The notes beneath the pieces were generated by a model that saw nothing but the letters and a program-made list of their open reading frames with translations, did not search any database and was not told the DNA's origin. A stretch of DNA of 5,081 bases. Origin: Acholeplasmataceae bacterium UBA6235. Its GTDB lineage: Bacteria > Bacillota_I > Bacilli_A > Acholeplasmatales > UBA5453. The stretch covers positions 1 to 5,081 of the forward strand of contig DJWH01000028.1 in the NCBI GenBank assembly GCA_002441525.1, in the 5' to 3' direction. Numbering within the stretch: position 1 is the first letter of the stretch; the number at the start of each line of letters is the position of its first letter. Shown piece by piece: positions 1-5,050 of the stretch. Position numbers and translations under genes: made by a program.

Positions 1-13
1 GGTCATAATGGGG

Positions 14-42
14 TTGCATTCTCAATAAATGTGACCTATAAT
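14..42 (+). promoter_or_regulatory. Promoter of the cobalamin-riboswitch operon
   Basis: The -35 hexamer TTGCAT at 14-19 and a perfect -10 TATAAT at 37-42 are separated by exactly 17 bases. Transcription would start near 49, upstream of the riboswitch aptamer. The 11-base block GGGTTGCATTC around the -35 recurs at the rpsB promoter (1334-1344). Promoter assignment rests on sequence match only. Confidence 0.8.
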
Positions 43-61
43 TGATGTATACTTAATCTGG

Positions 62-232
62 TTTAAGGTGTACTTAGTACATAACAGGGAAGAAAGTTAA
101 AAGCTTTCGCTGCCCCAGCAACCGTAAGATGGACAACTCACAAATACCACTGTGTATAACGGGAAGGTGTGATGCGGATGAAATCGAGCCGGTAGACCTA
201 CCTAAAACCCAATCAAGTACCGCCTGGGTGAT
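62..232 (+). promoter_or_regulatory. Cobalamin (adenosylcobalamin-type) riboswitch aptamer
   Basis: Several conserved blocks of the cobalamin riboswitch appear in order and at normal spacing: AGGGAAG near 86-92, a short P4-like hairpin (GAAAG 92-96 with CTTTC 104-108), GCTGCCCCAGCAACCGTAA at 109-127, the B12-box core CCACTG at 147-152, GGGAAGG at 161-167, GGATGAAATCGAGCC near 176-190 and GGTAGACCTACC at 191-202. AGGTG at 66-70 can pair with TACCT at 199-203 to close the core. ACCC at 207-210 can pair with GGGT at 226-229 as a regulatory P13-like hairpin. Known members bind adenosyl- or other cobalamins and usually switch genes off. Placement before uptake genes fits this. The outer limits of the aptamer are approximate, and the exact ligand preference cannot be read from the sequence. 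Confidence 0.93.
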
Positions 233-266
233 GCGTGTATGAAAACAATTTTTAATTGTTATTTAT

Positions 267-297
267 ATCTATACTCCAGGTGGGTATAGATTTTTTT
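267..297 (+). terminator. Riboswitch expression-platform intrinsic terminator
   Basis: A 10-pair stem runs from 267-276 to 282-291, including one G-T wobble, with a 5-base loop and an uninterrupted run of seven T at 291-297. It sits between the aptamer and the first gene, so ligand-bound RNA is expected to stop here. CCTGGG (223-228) and GTGTA (235-239) can together pair with the contiguous TATACTCCAGG at 270-280. That would occupy the terminator's left arm and provides a plausible antiterminator. The antiterminator shares bases 226-228 with the P13-like hairpin, so the two are mutually exclusive. Confidence 0.85.
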
Positions 298-327
298 ATT
301 GACATCAGAAGGCTGGAGGAGAAAATA

Positions 328-720
328 ATGTCAAATTGGATTAAAAAGATTTTTTTAGTTGTATTTTTGTTAACCTTATCTGTTGGGTTAGCCGCTTGTC
401 AAACCACACCTGAACAAGGTGATAAGGTCTTGATCACGATTGAATTGTATGATGATGCATTATTGGTATCTAAACAATTCAAAGTGAATGAAAATGTGAC
501 TGCAGAAGCCGCACTAGATGAACATTTAGAAGCGACTTACGAAGTGTATTCCTGGGGGAAGATGTTGCTAACCCTTACCTATCAAACATATAAATTAGAA
601 CCTGGTACTCAAGAATTCATCGCGTTTTATGTGAATGGTGAATCCTCGATGGTTGGGGTATCCGATTATTATGTCAAAGATAATGACGTTTTAGCATTTA
701 AATTAGAAAGCTGGTCATAG
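328..720 (+). CDS. DUF4430 (transcobalamin-like) lipoprotein, putative cobalamin-binding
   Basis: This is a 130-residue protein. Residues 1-23 form a lipoprotein signal peptide (Lys6-Lys7, then a hydrophobic stretch) ending in the lipobox LAAC, with Cys24 as the lipidated residue, so the mature protein is anchored on the outer face of the membrane. The C-terminal part (about 97-127) carries FYVNGESSMVGVSDYYVKD, matching the conserved YVNG...GVSDY..KDGD pattern of DUF4430. That family is related to the C-terminal domain of transcobalamin/intrinsic factor. The start at 328 is chosen because GGAGGAG at 316-322 lies just upstream and the signal peptide follows directly. An in-frame ATG at 256 would add residues translated through the riboswitch terminator. 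The gene lies directly under a cobalamin riboswitch and one base before an S-component gene, so it probably presents cobalamin or a related corrinoid to that transporter. The domain match and lipobox are visible; the ligand is inferred. Confidence 0.85.
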   Translation: MSNWIKKIFLVVFLLTLSVGLAACQTTPEQGDKVLITIELYDDALLVSKQFKVNENVTAEAALDEHLEATYEVYSWGKMLLTLTYQTYKLEPGTQEFIAFYVNGESSMVGVSDYYVKDNDVLAFKLESWS

Positions 721-721
721 T

Positions 722-1255
722 GTGCGTATTCGAATTTTTGACCTCGTTGTGATGGCGATTTTCACAGCCATCATCTTCGTCGTAGAACAAGCCCTATCGT
801 TTATCCCTAATGTCCAATTAACGGTCTTTTTATTCGTGCTTTATACCCGTTTGATTGGCTCTAAAAAAACGTTATTTATTGTGGTAGTACATACTTTACT
901 CGATAACATATACATGGGAACGTTGATCTGGCATTTGGTGGTTCCGATGATGATGGCATGGTCATTAATTCCGATATTATTAGGCACAGTATTTAAGAAA
1001 GTTCAAGGTGTGGTGGGATTATCCATTTTCGCCTTCGGTTTTGGTTTTATTTACGGCATGATGTTCATTCCATTCCAAGCCTATGTTTGGGGTTATGATA
1101 TGTGGCTTTATTTCATGTATGACTTACCGTTTGAATTCGCGATGGGCATCTCTGGGGCATTGTCTGTTGCAACCCTTTATCAACCGGTCTATTATTACAT
1201 GAATTATGAGATTTCTAACTATCAATTATTGGACACAAAACGGTATGTATCTTAA
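722..1255 (+). CDS. ECF-transporter S component-like membrane protein, putative cobalamin uptake
   Basis: This 177-residue, very hydrophobic protein has about six predicted membrane helices (roughly residues 5-26, 31-46, 50-62, 67-91, 97-118 and 128-156). That is the size and layout of S components of energy-coupling factor vitamin transporters. An A-x-x-x-A motif (Ala12, Ala16) lies in helix 1, where S components contact the EcfT scaffold. No ATPase or EcfT gene is present here, so it would use a shared ECF module encoded elsewhere. The GTG start is one base after the lipoprotein stop and has only a weak upstream GAAAG, suggesting translational coupling; an alternative ATG at 752 lacks a ribosome binding site. 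The riboswitch and the DUF4430 partner point to cobalamin as substrate, in the role filled by CbrT-type proteins, but sequence alone does not prove the family or substrate. Confidence 0.75.
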   Translation: MRIRIFDLVVMAIFTAIIFVVEQALSFIPNVQLTVFLFVLYTRLIGSKKTLFIVVVHTLLDNIYMGTLIWHLVVPMMMAWSLIPILLGTVFKKVQGVVGLSIFAFGFGFIYGMMFIPFQAYVWGYDMWLYFMYDLPFEFAMGISGALSVATLYQPVYYYMNYEISNYQLLDTKRYVS

Positions 1256-1284
1256 AAGAAGTCGAAAGATTTCTTTTTCTTTTT
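1254..1284 (+). terminator. Intrinsic terminator of the cobalamin operon
   Basis: A 10-pair stem (1254-1263 with 1268-1277, one G-T wobble) is capped by a GAAA tetraloop and followed by T-rich sequence (TTTTTCTTTTT, 1274-1284). The stem begins inside the TAA stop codon of the S-component gene, so it closes the two-gene unit. Confidence 0.85.
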
Positions 1285-1336
1285 AAGTATTTTCGAAGCA
1301 TTTGATATGGAATTCCTTTAAAAAATGCAAAACGGG

Positions 1337-1365
1337 TTGCATTCCCATATGTAATATGATATAGT
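1337..1365 (+). promoter_or_regulatory. Promoter of the rpsB-tsf-pyrH-frr cluster (extended -10)
   Basis: TTGCAT at 1337-1342 and TATAGT at 1360-1365 are 17 bases apart. A TG at 1357-1358 makes an extended -10. Transcription would begin near 1372, leaving a leader of about 105 bases before rpsB. The -35 lies in the right arm of a perfect 7-base inverted repeat, AATGCAA (1324-1330) and TTGCATT (1337-1343). Confidence 0.75.
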
Positions 1366-1387
1366 TAATAAGGCAGTAAAATACACA

Positions 1388-1447
1388 TGCATGAACAGTG
1401 GTTTACCAGGTGCCCGTATGGGTGGTTGAAACCATGTATGTCATGCA
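1388..1447 (+). promoter_or_regulatory. Structured rpsB 5' leader, candidate S2 autoregulatory element
   Basis: The transcribed leader folds into a closed unit. TGCATGA at 1388-1394 pairs with TCATGCA at 1441-1447. Inside it, TGGTTT (1399-1404) pairs with AAACCA (1429-1434) and ACC (1405-1407) with GGT (1424-1426), around a CCC/GGG hairpin (1413-1415 with 1420-1422). No poly-T tract follows, so it is not a terminator. It ends 17 bases before the ribosome binding site. Ribosomal protein operons often carry such leaders for feedback by the encoded protein, and S2 represses rpsB-tsf in E. coli. The pairing is visible; the regulatory role is inferred. Confidence 0.5.
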
Positions 1448-1477
1448 GAGGAAGACTAACAAATGGAGGAAAGAAAA

Positions 1478-2452
1478 ATGTCAGTCGTTTCAATGAAGCA
1501 ATTACTTGAATCTGGCGTTCACTTCGGTCACGCAACCAGAAGATGGAACCCAAAGATGGCTCGTTACATTTACACTGCACGTAACGGCATTTACATCATC
1601 GACCTTAAGAAGACTGCAGAGTCTATCGAGAAGGCGTACCAAGCATTGTTCGCCATTGCACAAAATGGTGGTAAAGTCCTATTCGTAGGTACCAAGAAGC
1701 AAGCACAAGAAGCAGTTAAAGAAGAAGCAGCAAGAACTGGTCACTATTATGTTGATCAAAGATGGTTAGGTGGTACCTTAACCAACTTCAAAACCATTCG
1801 TAGAAGAATCAAGAGATTAAAAGATTTATACGATATGGAAGCACAAGGTACATTCGAAGTATTACCTAAGAAAGAAGTCATCGGTCTTAAGAAAGAACGC
1901 GAAAGACTTGAAAAGTTCCTAGGTGGTATCAAAGAAATGCAAAAACTACCTGAAGCTATCTTCATCGTAGACCCACGTAAAGAAAGAAATGCCATCCTAG
2001 AAGCACGTATCTTAAACATCCCAGTATTCGGTATCGTTGATACCAACTGTGATCCAGATGACGTTGACTATGTCATTCCTGCAAACGATGACGCGATCAG
2101 AGCCGTTAAACTCATCACTTGGGTTATGGGTAATGCAGTCGTTGAAGCACAAGGTGGCGTGGTTGAAAAGTTTGAAGATGCTGAAGAAGTTAACATGCAA
2201 GAAGCATCTAGAAACGTTGAAAACAAAGAACGTCCAAGACGTCCTCAAAGAGACAATGCTCAACCTAGAGAAAATAGAGAATACAAGAAGCCTTATGTTA
2301 AAAGAGAAGGCCAAGCAGCACCTGCTTCATCCGCTCAACCAACTGAACTAGAAAAACTAAAAACAAGTGAATTAAGAGAACTTGCAAAAGCAAAGAATGT
2401 TCCTGGCTATGAAGAAATGAAGAAAGCTGACTTACTTGCAGCATTAAAGTAA
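1478..2452 (+). CDS. rpsB: 30S ribosomal protein S2 with C-terminal Rho_N/SAP-like extension
   Basis: This is a 324-residue S2, against roughly 240-260 in most bacteria. Residues 1 to about 228 are the normal fold: the N-terminus has [20 protein letters not shown], followed by [21 protein letters not shown] (95-104), IFIVDPRKE and [15 protein letters not shown]2 sits at the back of the 30S head-body junction and helps recruit S1 where S1 exists. About 236-288 is a basic, Pro/Arg/Glu-rich, probably disordered linker. About 289-323 ([19 protein letters not shown], then [17 protein letters not shown]) resembles the helix-extension-helix of the Rho N-terminal/SAP-type nucleic-acid-binding domain. 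The start at 1478 follows GGAGG (1465-1469) by 8 bases and matches the family's MSV-SMKQLL opening; an upstream in-frame ATG at 1463 overlaps that binding site. It is first in the cluster and preceded by its own promoter and structured leader. Confidence 0.97.
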   Translation: MSVVSMKQLLESGVHFGHATRRWNPKMARYIYTARNGIYIIDLKKTAESIEKAYQALFAIAQNGGKVLFVGTKKQAQEAVKEEAARTGHYYVDQRWLGGTLTNFKTIRRRIKRLKDLYDMEAQGTFEVLPKKEVIGLKKERERLEKFLGGIKEMQKLPEAIFIVDPRKERNAILEARILNIPVFGIVDTNCDPDDVDYVIPANDDAIRAVKLITWVMGNAVVEAQGGVVEKFEDAEEVNMQEASRNVENKERPRRPQRDNAQPRENREYKKPYVKREGQAAPASSAQPTELEKLKTSELRELAKAKNVPGYEEMKKADLLAALK

Positions 2453-2462
2453 AAAGGTAGAT

Positions 2463-2490
2463 AGGGATGTTAAATCATCCCTTTTATTTT
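2463..2490 (+). terminator. Intercistronic terminator/attenuator between rpsB and tsf
   Basis: AGGGATG (2463-2469) pairs perfectly with CATCCCT (2476-2482) around a 6-base loop. The T-rich tail TTTTATTTT (2482-2490) follows. The stem is only 7 pairs, so partial termination is plausible, allowing S2 to be made in excess of the downstream products. The tsf promoter follows immediately. Confidence 0.7.
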
Positions 2491-2497
2491 AATAAAG

Positions 2498-2526
2498 AGT
2501 ACAAAAGAACCAAAAAAAGGTATAAT
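2498..2526 (+). promoter_or_regulatory. Probable internal promoter for tsf
   Basis: A perfect TATAAT at 2521-2526 is preceded at 17 bases by AGTACA (2498-2503), which matches only the ACA half of the -35 consensus. It lies between the rpsB hairpin and tsf and would start transcription near 2533, giving a leader of about 20 bases with the tsf ribosome binding site intact. The weak -35 keeps confidence moderate. Confidence 0.55.
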
Positions 2527-2553
2527 ATTATTGAAATTAGGAGGATATTAACC

Positions 2554-3447
2554 ATGGCAGTTACAGCAGCACAAGTTAAAGAACTAAGAGACATCACCGG
2601 CGCGGGGATGTTAGATTGTAAAAAAGCATTAGAACAAACCGATGGCAATATTGACGCAGCCGTTACTTATTTAAGAGAAAAAGGGATTGCAAAAGCCGCT
2701 AAGAAAGCTGACAGAATCGCAGCAGAAGGTCTATGCAATGTCATCGTTGATGGCAACGTTGCCGTTATTTATGAATTAAACTCCGAAACTGACTTCGTTG
2801 CTAAGAATGAAAAATTCTTAAGCTTACTAGACAATTTAGGACAAATCATCCTTGCAAGTGGTGCAGAAAGCACAGAAGCTGCATTACAAGTGGTAAACAA
2901 TGGAAAATCTGTTGAAACCTTGTTGGCAGAAGCGACCGCAACCATCGGTGAAAAGATCACTTTAAGACGTGTTCAAAGAGTCGTTAAAGAAGAAGCTCAA
3001 GTGTTTGGTGCTTACAAACACATGGGTGGTAGAATCGCTACATTATCCTTATTAAATGGTGGTAATGATGCGGTTGCTAAAGACATCGCAATGCACGTTG
3101 CAGCTCAAAAACCACAATACTTAGACCAATCTCAAATTTCTGCAGATTTCATCGCGAAAGAAAGAGACGTTTTAGTTCACCAAGCGATTGAAGAAAACTC
3201 TAAAGAAGCTAAACCAAAACCACAAAACATCCTTGAAAAGATGGTCGAAGGTCGTTTAAACAAACAACTTAAAGACATCTGCTTGGTCAACCAACCATTT
3301 GTTAAAAACCCAGATGAAACCGTTGAACAATACGTTAAGAACAACAAGGCAGTGGTCGTATCCTTCATCCGCTTAGAAGTTGGCGAAGGTATCGAAAAGA
3401 AAGAAACCGACTTCGCTAAAGAAGTTATGGAACAAGTTAGAGCTTAA
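2554..3447 (+). CDS. tsf: Translation elongation factor Ts
   Basis: This 297-residue EF-Ts is of normal length (about 280-295 in most bacteria). It is the guanine nucleotide exchange factor that releases GDP from EF-Tu in the cytosol. Residues 1-55 form the N-terminal UBA-like domain with the first family signature LRDITGAGMLDCKKAL (11-26). The second signature ELNSETDFVAKNEKF spans 74-88; its T-D-F-V (79-82) is the segment that inserts near the Mg2+/GTP site of EF-Tu. Later segments (HMGGRIATLSLL, then MHVAAQKPQYL) match the core subdomains. The start at 2554 is set by AGGAGG at 2539-2544, nine bases upstream. The reading frame is open back to 2467, but that stretch crosses the terminator and promoter. 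pyrH follows after 34 bases without a terminator, so the two are probably co-transcribed. Confidence 0.97.
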   Translation: MAVTAAQVKELRDITGAGMLDCKKALEQTDGNIDAAVTYLREKGIAKAAKKADRIAAEGLCNVIVDGNVAVIYELNSETDFVAKNEKFLSLLDNLGQIILASGAESTEAALQVVNNGKSVETLLAEATATIGEKITLRRVQRVVKEEAQVFGAYKHMGGRIATLSLLNGGNDAVAKDIAMHVAAQKPQYLDQSQISADFIAKERDVLVHQAIEENSKEAKPKPQNILEKMVEGRLNKQLKDICLVNQPFVKNPDETVEQYVKNNKAVVVSFIRLEVGEGIEKKETDFAKEVMEQVRA

Positions 3448-3481
3448 TCAAATAAAATAAAATCTAAAGATCGAGGTGTCT

Positions 3482-4189
3482 ATGAGCTATAAACGCGTAT
3501 TACTAAAAATGAGTGGAGAAGCGATGAGAGGCCATACAGAGTTTGGTATCGATCCTCAAACCGTCATGAAATTAGCCAAAGAAGTCAAGGATGTTAAAGA
3601 CCTTGGCATCGATGTGGGTATTGTCGTTGGTGGTGGGAACATTTGGCGTGGTAAAACCGCTGAAGGTCTCGGTATGGATCGTGCACAAGCCGACTACATG
3701 GGTATGTTAGCAACCATCATGAATGGACTAGCATTACAAGACGCGCTTGAAAAATTAGGCGTACCAACCCGTGTGATGAGCTCATTAAACGTTTCTGAAG
3801 TATGCGAACCTTATATCCGCAGACGTGCGACACGTCATATGGAAAAAGGTCGTGTTGTAGTCTTTGTAGGCGGTACTGGATCACCTTACTTCTCGACCGA
3901 TACTGCAGCCGCACTTCGTGCCGCAGAAATCGACGCAGAAGTCATCTTAATGGCCAAAAATGGGGTTGAAGGGGTATACGATAAAGACCCTAGAAAATTC
4001 ACAGACGCCATCATGTATAACGAATTAACCCATAAATTTGTCTTAGAACATGGTCTAGAAATCATGGATTCCACAGCCGCAAGCTTGTGTAAAGACAATC
4101 ACATCGATCTCATCGTATTTAATATGAACCAAGAAGGCAACATCAAAAAAGCCGTCTTAGGTGAAAAATTAGGCACCATTGTAAAATAG
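3482..4189 (+). CDS. pyrH: Uridylate kinase (UMP kinase)
   Basis: This 235-residue bacterial UMP kinase of the amino-acid kinase fold phosphorylates UMP to UDP with ATP for pyrimidine nucleotide supply. It is a hexameric cytosolic enzyme, allosterically controlled by UTP and GTP in many bacteria. Visible motifs are the phosphate-binding KMSGEAM (9-15), GGGNIWRG (50-57), [12 protein letters not shown] (70-81) for the UMP side, [20 protein letters not shown] (130-149), with Asp140 in the nucleotide-binding STDTAA stretch, and YDKDPRK (166-172). The length is within a few residues of the usual 238-240, so it is complete. ATG 3482 is preferred because GAGGTG at 3473-3478 serves as ribosome binding site and the family N-terminus aligns there. 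The in-frame GTG at 3476 falls inside that site. The stop codon is embedded in the frr ribosome binding site. Confidence 0.97.
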   Translation: MSYKRVLLKMSGEAMRGHTEFGIDPQTVMKLAKEVKDVKDLGIDVGIVVGGGNIWRGKTAEGLGMDRAQADYMGMLATIMNGLALQDALEKLGVPTRVMSSLNVSEVCEPYIRRRATRHMEKGRVVVFVGGTGSPYFSTDTAAALRAAEIDAEVILMAKNGVEGVYDKDPRKFTDAIMYNELTHKFVLEHGLEIMDSTAASLCKDNHIDLIVFNMNQEGNIKKAVLGEKLGTIVK

Positions 4190-4198
4190 GAGGATAAG

Positions 4199-4753
4199 AT
4201 GAACGAACAAGCGGATTTACTATTATTAGAAGCCGAAGAAAAAATGGAGAAATCCATTCATGCCCTTCAACACGATTTCGCATCGATTCGTACCGGTAGA
4301 GCTAACCCATCCCTACTAGATGTCGTTCACATCGAGTATTATGGCGTAGATAGCCCTATCAAACAAATCGCATCCATCTCAGTACCTGAAGGTAATCAAC
4401 TATATATCAAACCATTTGATAAATCCACATTGAAGAAAATCGAAACTGCTATCCAAGCATCGCAATTGGGGTTACAACCTCAAAATGATGGTGTGGGGAT
4501 CCGTTTGATTTTACCTCAACTAACCACTGAACGCAGAAAAGAATTGGCTAAACAAGCTGAAAAACTCGCTGAACATGGTAAGATTGCGGTTAGAAATGTC
4601 CGTAGAGAAACCAATGAACACATCAAGAAGTTAGAACTAACTGAAGATGCTGAACATGGGTATATTGAAGACGTTCAAACATTAACCGACAAATTCGTGG
4701 AAAAAGTCGATCAAGTGACCAAGATCAAAATCGACGAAATCATGGCAATCTAA
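4199..4753 (+). CDS. frr: Ribosome recycling factor
   Basis: This 184-residue protein has the typical length of RRF (about 185). With EF-G it splits the post-termination 70S ribosome into subunits. Domain I is the long three-helix bundle (about 1-30 and 104-184) and domain II the small beta insertion (about 31-103). Signature features are SIRTGRANPSLLD (29-41), the YG pair (Tyr48-Gly49), IKPFDKS (70-76), NDGVGIRL (96-103) and the VRNVRRE segment (131-137). Its Arg132 matches the conserved arginine essential in E. coli RRF. AGGAGG at 4188-4193 overlaps the pyrH TAG stop and lies 5 bases from the ATG. Ribosomes terminating on pyrH can therefore reinitiate directly, which suggests translational coupling. 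A strong terminator follows the stop by 6 bases, making this the end of the cluster. Confidence 0.97.
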   Translation: MNEQADLLLLEAEEKMEKSIHALQHDFASIRTGRANPSLLDVVHIEYYGVDSPIKQIASISVPEGNQLYIKPFDKSTLKKIETAIQASQLGLQPQNDGVGIRLILPQLTTERRKELAKQAEKLAEHGKIAVRNVRRETNEHIKKLELTEDAEHGYIEDVQTLTDKFVEKVDQVTKIKIDEIMAI

Positions 4754-4759
4754 ATTGTC

Positions 4760-4787
4760 AAAGGCCAAGCAATTGGCCTTTTTCTTT
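4760..4787 (+). terminator. Intrinsic terminator after frr
   Basis: AAAGGCCAA (4760-4768) and TTGGCCTTT (4773-4781) form a perfect 9-pair stem with a GCAA tetraloop. The tail TTTTTCTTTT (4779-4788) completes a textbook rho-independent terminator ending the rpsB-frr cluster. Confidence 0.93.
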
Positions 4788-4829
4788 TGTAAAAATAACA
4801 AAAAGTGTTCATATATTTATTTATAAGTC

Positions 4830-4858
4830 TTACAAAAATCTTAATGATTCGCTATAAA
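4830..4858 (+). promoter_or_regulatory. Promoter of the truncated gene after frr
   Basis: TTACAA (4830-4835) and TATAAA (4853-4858) are separated by 17 bases. The predicted transcription start near 4865 falls at the ribosome binding site of the short frame at 4881, leaving a very short leader. The AT-rich stretch from 4789 to 4829 shows nothing else recognisable. Confidence 0.55.
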
Positions 4859-4880
4859 AGAGTTAAAGGAGCGTGATATT

Positions 4881-4934
4881 GTGGCAAAGAAACAAAATTT
4901 AACAACACAATCTAGAAGTCCACACCCTCTTTAG
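4881..4934 (+). pseudogene. Truncated gene start, interrupted by IS200/IS605-type end
   Basis: AAAGGAG at 4865-4871, nine bases before a GTG, with a promoter just upstream, looks like a genuine gene start. The frame encodes only MAKKQNLTTQSRSPHPL before TAG. The first 8-10 residues may belong to the original gene. From about 4911 the sequence instead matches what IS605-family right ends encode when read through (QSRSPH-type tail of TnpB). I do not recognise the original gene; uppS or cdsA often follow frr in other genomes, but nothing here identifies either. Alternatively the whole stretch could be an internally deleted IS derivative with its own left-end promoter joined to a right end. The rest of the gene is not in the window. 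Confidence 0.4.
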
Positions 4935-4950
4935 GTAGCGGGATGAATTG
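4911..4950 (+). mobile_element. Degenerate right-end remnant of an IS200/IS605-family element
   Basis: The string GAAGTCCACACC, then CTCTTTA, then GGTAGCGGGATGAATTG resembles the subterminal right-end palindromes of tnpB-carrying IS200/IS605 elements: GAAG-CCCACACC, a short TTTA-type loop, GGTGTGGG and a TTCA-like tail. The hairpin is imperfect here. TCC (4919-4921) pairs with GGA (4941-4943) and ACC (4924-4926) with GGT (4935-4937), with an unpaired middle, so it looks decayed. It is oriented like the tnpB start 100 bases downstream, so it cannot be that element's own right end. The boundaries are approximate, and recognition is by family pattern rather than alignment. Confidence 0.55.
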
Positions 4951-4971
4951 ATTTTTTTCTTTTGATTTAGG

Positions 4972-5001
4972 TATACAAACACCCATAAATAATGTTATAA
5001 T
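4972..5001 (+). promoter_or_regulatory. Promoter of tnpB in the left end of an IS605-type element
   Basis: TATAAT at 4996-5001 has an upstream TG (4993-4994), giving an extended -10. TATACA at 4972-4977, 18 bases away, matches four of six -35 positions. It lies about 50 bases before the tnpB start, as is usual for such elements. Confidence 0.65.
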
Positions 5002-5050
5002 ATAGTTGAATAATCTCTATACATAAACACTATGAAAAGGAGGATGTAAC

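Noticed and set aside
256..327. N-terminal extension of the lipoprotein from an ATG at 256
   Set aside because: It would be translated through the riboswitch terminator stem, has no ribosome binding site, and would bury the signal peptide. The ATG at 328 has GGAGGAG and the signal peptide directly after it.
1399..1408. Small TGG-TTTA-CCA hairpin in the rpsB leader
   Set aside because: A three-pair stem is too weak by itself. The same bases form a longer helix with 1424-1434.
1463..1477. Earlier rpsB start at the ATG at 1463
   Set aside because: This ATG overlaps the GGAGG that serves the ATG at 1478, and S2 proteins begin with the MSV-SMKQLL pattern seen from 1478.
1756..2314. Antisense open frames of about 96-100 codons inside rpsB
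   Set aside because: They lie entirely within the S2 coding sequence, show no recognisable motifs, and have no separate promoter or ribosome binding site support. They are shadow frames.
2037..2351. Forward frame of 104 codons overlapping the S2 linker region
   Set aside because: It is an alternative frame within rpsB with a composition typical of an out-of-frame reading and no ribosome binding site. The rpsB frame is continuous, and its tail forms a sensible domain.
2467..2553. Extended tsf start at 2467
   Set aside because: The stretch crosses the rpsB terminator hairpin and the tsf promoter. EF-Ts homology starts at MAVTAAQ, with AGGAGG just upstream of 2554.
3476..3481. GTG at 3476 as pyrH start
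   Set aside because: The GTG lies within the GAGGTG ribosome binding site that serves the ATG at 3482, so no site would remain for it.
4952..4964. T-rich run as an intrinsic terminator after the right-end palindrome
   Set aside because: The palindrome is imperfect and about eight bases separate it from the T run, so the geometry does not fit an efficient terminator.
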